A stretch of 64,000 bases of DNA from positions 1 to 64,000 of the forward strand of contig NZQV01000016.1 of the NCBI GenBank assembly GCA_002696035.1, written 5' to 3'. This DNA is from Balneola sp. Its GTDB lineage: Bacteria; Bacteroidota; Rhodothermia; Balneolales; Balneolaceae. A program made the position numbers and the translations under genes. Positions 62,596-64,000 of the stretch are shown piece by piece (positions within the stretch are counted from its first letter, which is position 1; each line of letters opens with the position of its first letter). The notes below the pieces were generated by a model, which was given only the letters and a program-made list of their open reading frames with translations, was not told the DNA's origin and made no database searches.

Positions 62596-63597
62596 TTAAT
62601 CTTTAAAAATGCTCTTTGGCATGTGCATGGAAACCAGCATGTGTGGCACATCCACAACTTCAGCGATCTTGAGGTCCCCGGCCAGCGAGCAAAGTGCATA
62701 CGCATCATTACGGTTCATCCCTTTTTCTTCAACCAGATAATCCACCATATAGCGCGTAGCCTTTTTCGCAGCTTCGTCAATTGTTTCTGCGAAACCGGTG
62801 ACTGCATAATATTCTTCCGTTTCATATTGGGGCTCGCTCATTTCACGGCCGCCTTTAATGACTTCCACTTCATAAATGATATTCATCGGAGCTTCGATGG
62901 CTGTCCCGCATACTTCTCCGTGTCCCTGGGCAGCATGTGTATCACCTATTGAAAACAATGCTCCTTCAACAAATACCGGAAAATAAATGGTAGAGCCTTC
63001 CGTCATATTCGGGTCATCCATGTTGCCGCCATTGGCTCTGGGCGGTATAGTTGAAAGGCTGTCTTCGGTATCGGGAGCAACACCCATCACTCCGGGAAAC
63101 GGCTTAAGTGGAATCTCAATATTCTCTGAAAATTTCGCGGTCTTCTTATCCTTACCAAGTTCAAAGGTTTTTAGCCAGGGCTCATCAAATTCATCGGCAA
63201 GAAATCCAAAGCCTGGGATAATAGCCGTCCAGCCCCAGCCCCCCATTTCCACCTTGTGCAGTGTTACTTTAAGTACATCACCGGGTTGGGCGCCTTCCAC
63301 AAAAACAGGTCCGGTTAGCGGATGAATGGGATCAAAACTCAAATTGGCTAAGTCTTCAATGGTCGAATTTCTATCTAATTGACTGGCGGAAGCTTCCTGT
63401 GTCGAAACTTTCACCACTGAACCTGAAGGAACCGTTAGAACCGGCTCAATGGTATTACTCCATTTTGCGTGCACTTGAGTGTCGTTGAGTTCGTAGTCGT
63501 AGGCAATCTCTTTTTCGGAAGTTTGATCTGTTTGCTGTACACATCCACTTGCCATCATTCCTGAAATAACTACTGATAGTAAAAATATCCGATTCAT
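62596..63597 (-). CDS. Acetamidase/formamidase-family lipoprotein
   Basis: 333 residues with a lipobox (MMASGC). The FmdA/AmdA fold is shown by HAKWSNTIEPVLTVPSGSVV, DPIHPLTGPVFVEGAQPGD, GVMGVAPDTED, PPRANGGNMDD, STIYFPVFVEGALFSIGDTHAAQGHGE in pieces, and MHMPKSIFKD. GDTHAAQGHGE contributes metal-ligand His residues. The lipoprotein location is typical of many Bacteroidota homologues; they hydrolyse short amides, but the natural substrate here is unknown. Confidence 0.93.
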   Translation of the reverse strand: MNRIFLLSVVISGMMASGCVQQTDQTSEKEIAYDYELNDTQVHAKWSNTIEPVLTVPSGSVVKVSTQEASASQLDRNSTIEDLANLSFDPIHPLTGPVFVEGAQPGDVLKVTLHKVEMGGWGWTAIIPGFGFLADEFDEPWLKTFELGKDKKTAKFSENIEIPLKPFPGVMGVAPDTEDSLSTIPPRANGGNMDDPNMTEGSTIYFPVFVEGALFSIGDTHAAQGHGEVCGTAIEAPMNIIYEVEVIKGGREMSEPQYETEEYYAVTGFAETIDEAAKKATRYMVDYLVEEKGMNRNDAYALCSLAGDLKIAEVVDVPHMLVSMHMPKSIFKD

Positions 63598-63902
63598 ATT
63601 TTCCTCCGGTCTATATGCTGATTGACATAATTTTGATGGCTTGAATATACATTCTTTGCAGAAAGAATGGTTGAGGATTTAGGTGGGGAAAAGCCAAATG
63701 CTCAAGACCCATGAATTTGAACTACATGGATCAACCAATTCTCAATCATCCCCTTCAGAAAAAATCACAATTAAGCAGGTGCTTTGGAGTATCCTGTACG
63801 CCGCCATAATTTTTCCCATTAAAAAACTCCTGCCTTCTTTCGAAAACAGGAGTTTTGAATGTGTTTCTAAAATGATTCCTGATAAATCAGGAAAAAATCA
63901 CT
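63598..63902. other. Intergenic region between gap and the amidase lipoprotein gene
   Basis: About 305 bp without a convincing gene. A GTG-initiated frame of 77 codons overlaps the gap terminator and lacks family features. Apart from the terminator at 63818-63858 nothing else is recognised. Confidence 0.55.
63818..63858 (-). terminator. Intrinsic terminator of gap
   Basis: AAAACTCCTG/CAGGAGTTTT, a 10-bp stem with a 14-base loop; on the minus strand it ends in a run of six T. It lies about 45 bases after the gap stop. Confidence 0.88.
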
Positions 63903-64000
63903 TTAAACGATCTTAGTGATCAGATCAACGGTACGGGCAGAATATCCTGCTTCGTTGTCGTACCAGCCGATGATCTTAACCAGCTTGCCATCTACTTTGG
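63903..64000 (-). CDS. gap: Glyceraldehyde-3-phosphate dehydrogenase, C-terminal end only
   Basis: The last 31 codons of a gene entering from the right edge: [20 protein letters not shown], then [10 protein letters not shown]-stop. WYDNE-x-GYS-x-R is the C-terminal signature of type I GAPDH, the glycolytic enzyme. Ala replaces the usual Trp or Thr after NE. The remainder lies outside the window. Confidence 0.9.
   Translation of the reverse strand, partial: KVDGKLVKIIGWYDNEAGYSARTVDLITKIV

Noticed and set aside
63683-63916. 77-codon plus-strand ORF near the right edge
   Set aside because: It starts with GTG, runs over the gap terminator and into the gap 3' end on the other strand, and shows no domain.
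1-64000. Search for CRISPR arrays, tRNA, rRNA, prophage or complete insertion sequences
   Set aside because: No regularly spaced direct repeats, no cloverleaf with CCA-type end, no rRNA-like sequence and no phage structural genes were seen. The only transposase is the RAYT, which does not form a classical insertion sequence.

Overview
The window looks like a chromosome segment from a Bacteroidota-type marine or halophilic bacterium, most likely Balneolaeota/Rhodothermota (Balneola or Gracilimonas-like). This placement is inference. It rests on type IX secretion-style C-terminal sorting tails ([10 protein letters not shown]...) on two secreted proteins, CarboxypepD-reg-like TonB-dependent receptors, DUF4856/imelysin lipoproteins, ABC-permease/M1-peptidase fusions, and promoters fitting TTTG-N19..21-TANNTTTG with few Shine-Dalgarno sequences.

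Layout. Bases 1-4850: two secreted proteins on the minus strand, a beta-helix protein running off the left edge and a sorting-tail protein; both share an identical 13-mer upstream. 5062-6772: purK-purE. 6804-12109: a CE15-like esterase with Fn3 and sorting tail, a small RRM protein, a YbjQ protein, and grpE-dnaJ. 12296-24590: a TonB receptor, lipases, a SIMPL protein, a PIG-L deacetylase, a 7TM histidine kinase, and the divergent tesA / ybbA-ybbP-like set. 24638-28617: a toxin-antitoxin pair with a frameshifted toxin, corA, a CMD protein and a large SGNH hydrolase. 28778-34991: a probable iron-acquisition cluster (DUF4856, imelysin, HTTM, FecA-like receptor) behind a Fur-like palindrome that overlaps the promoter. 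35014-42386: a RAYT transposase carrying a perfect REP-like palindrome in its own reading frame, two lipoproteins, and an ABC ATPase with a permease-M1 peptidase.

42400-44960 is accessory DNA: three modules (an AT-rich orphan, an antisense RluA-like gene, and a HigB-HigA fusion), each followed by a similar 3' sequence with a CGTTT(A/C)AACGC core. They resemble integron cassettes. The toxin and antitoxin are one ORF because a CCCGAA...TTCGGG palindrome entered the end of higB; the old higB tail and stop codon are still readable in another frame.

45028-54547 (minus): DoxX, a decayed beta-barrel fragment, a thioredoxin and a TonB receptor behind paired TTAGTC/GACTAA operators, then a trans-envelope Lol-like set (LolA-like carrier, two FtsX permeases, LolD-like ATPase, outer-membrane barrel). 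Two copies of a structured dispersed repeat sit in this set, and a third lies at 26.9 kb. One copy has overwritten the start of the barrel gene. 54651-59955 (minus): hisG-hisD-hisC-hisB-hisH preceded by an unannotated histidine-rich leader peptide with 12 His in 27 residues, which implies attenuation control. 60109-64000: DUF4174, OsmC, a DUF1508 mini-gene, an M28 peptidase, an acetamidase/formamidase lipoprotein and the 3' end of gap.

A recurring theme is small palindromic or repetitive sequence entering genes: the RAYT, higBA, the barrel N-terminus, the LolD-like C-terminus, the hisD C-terminus, and DNA just upstream of hisB.
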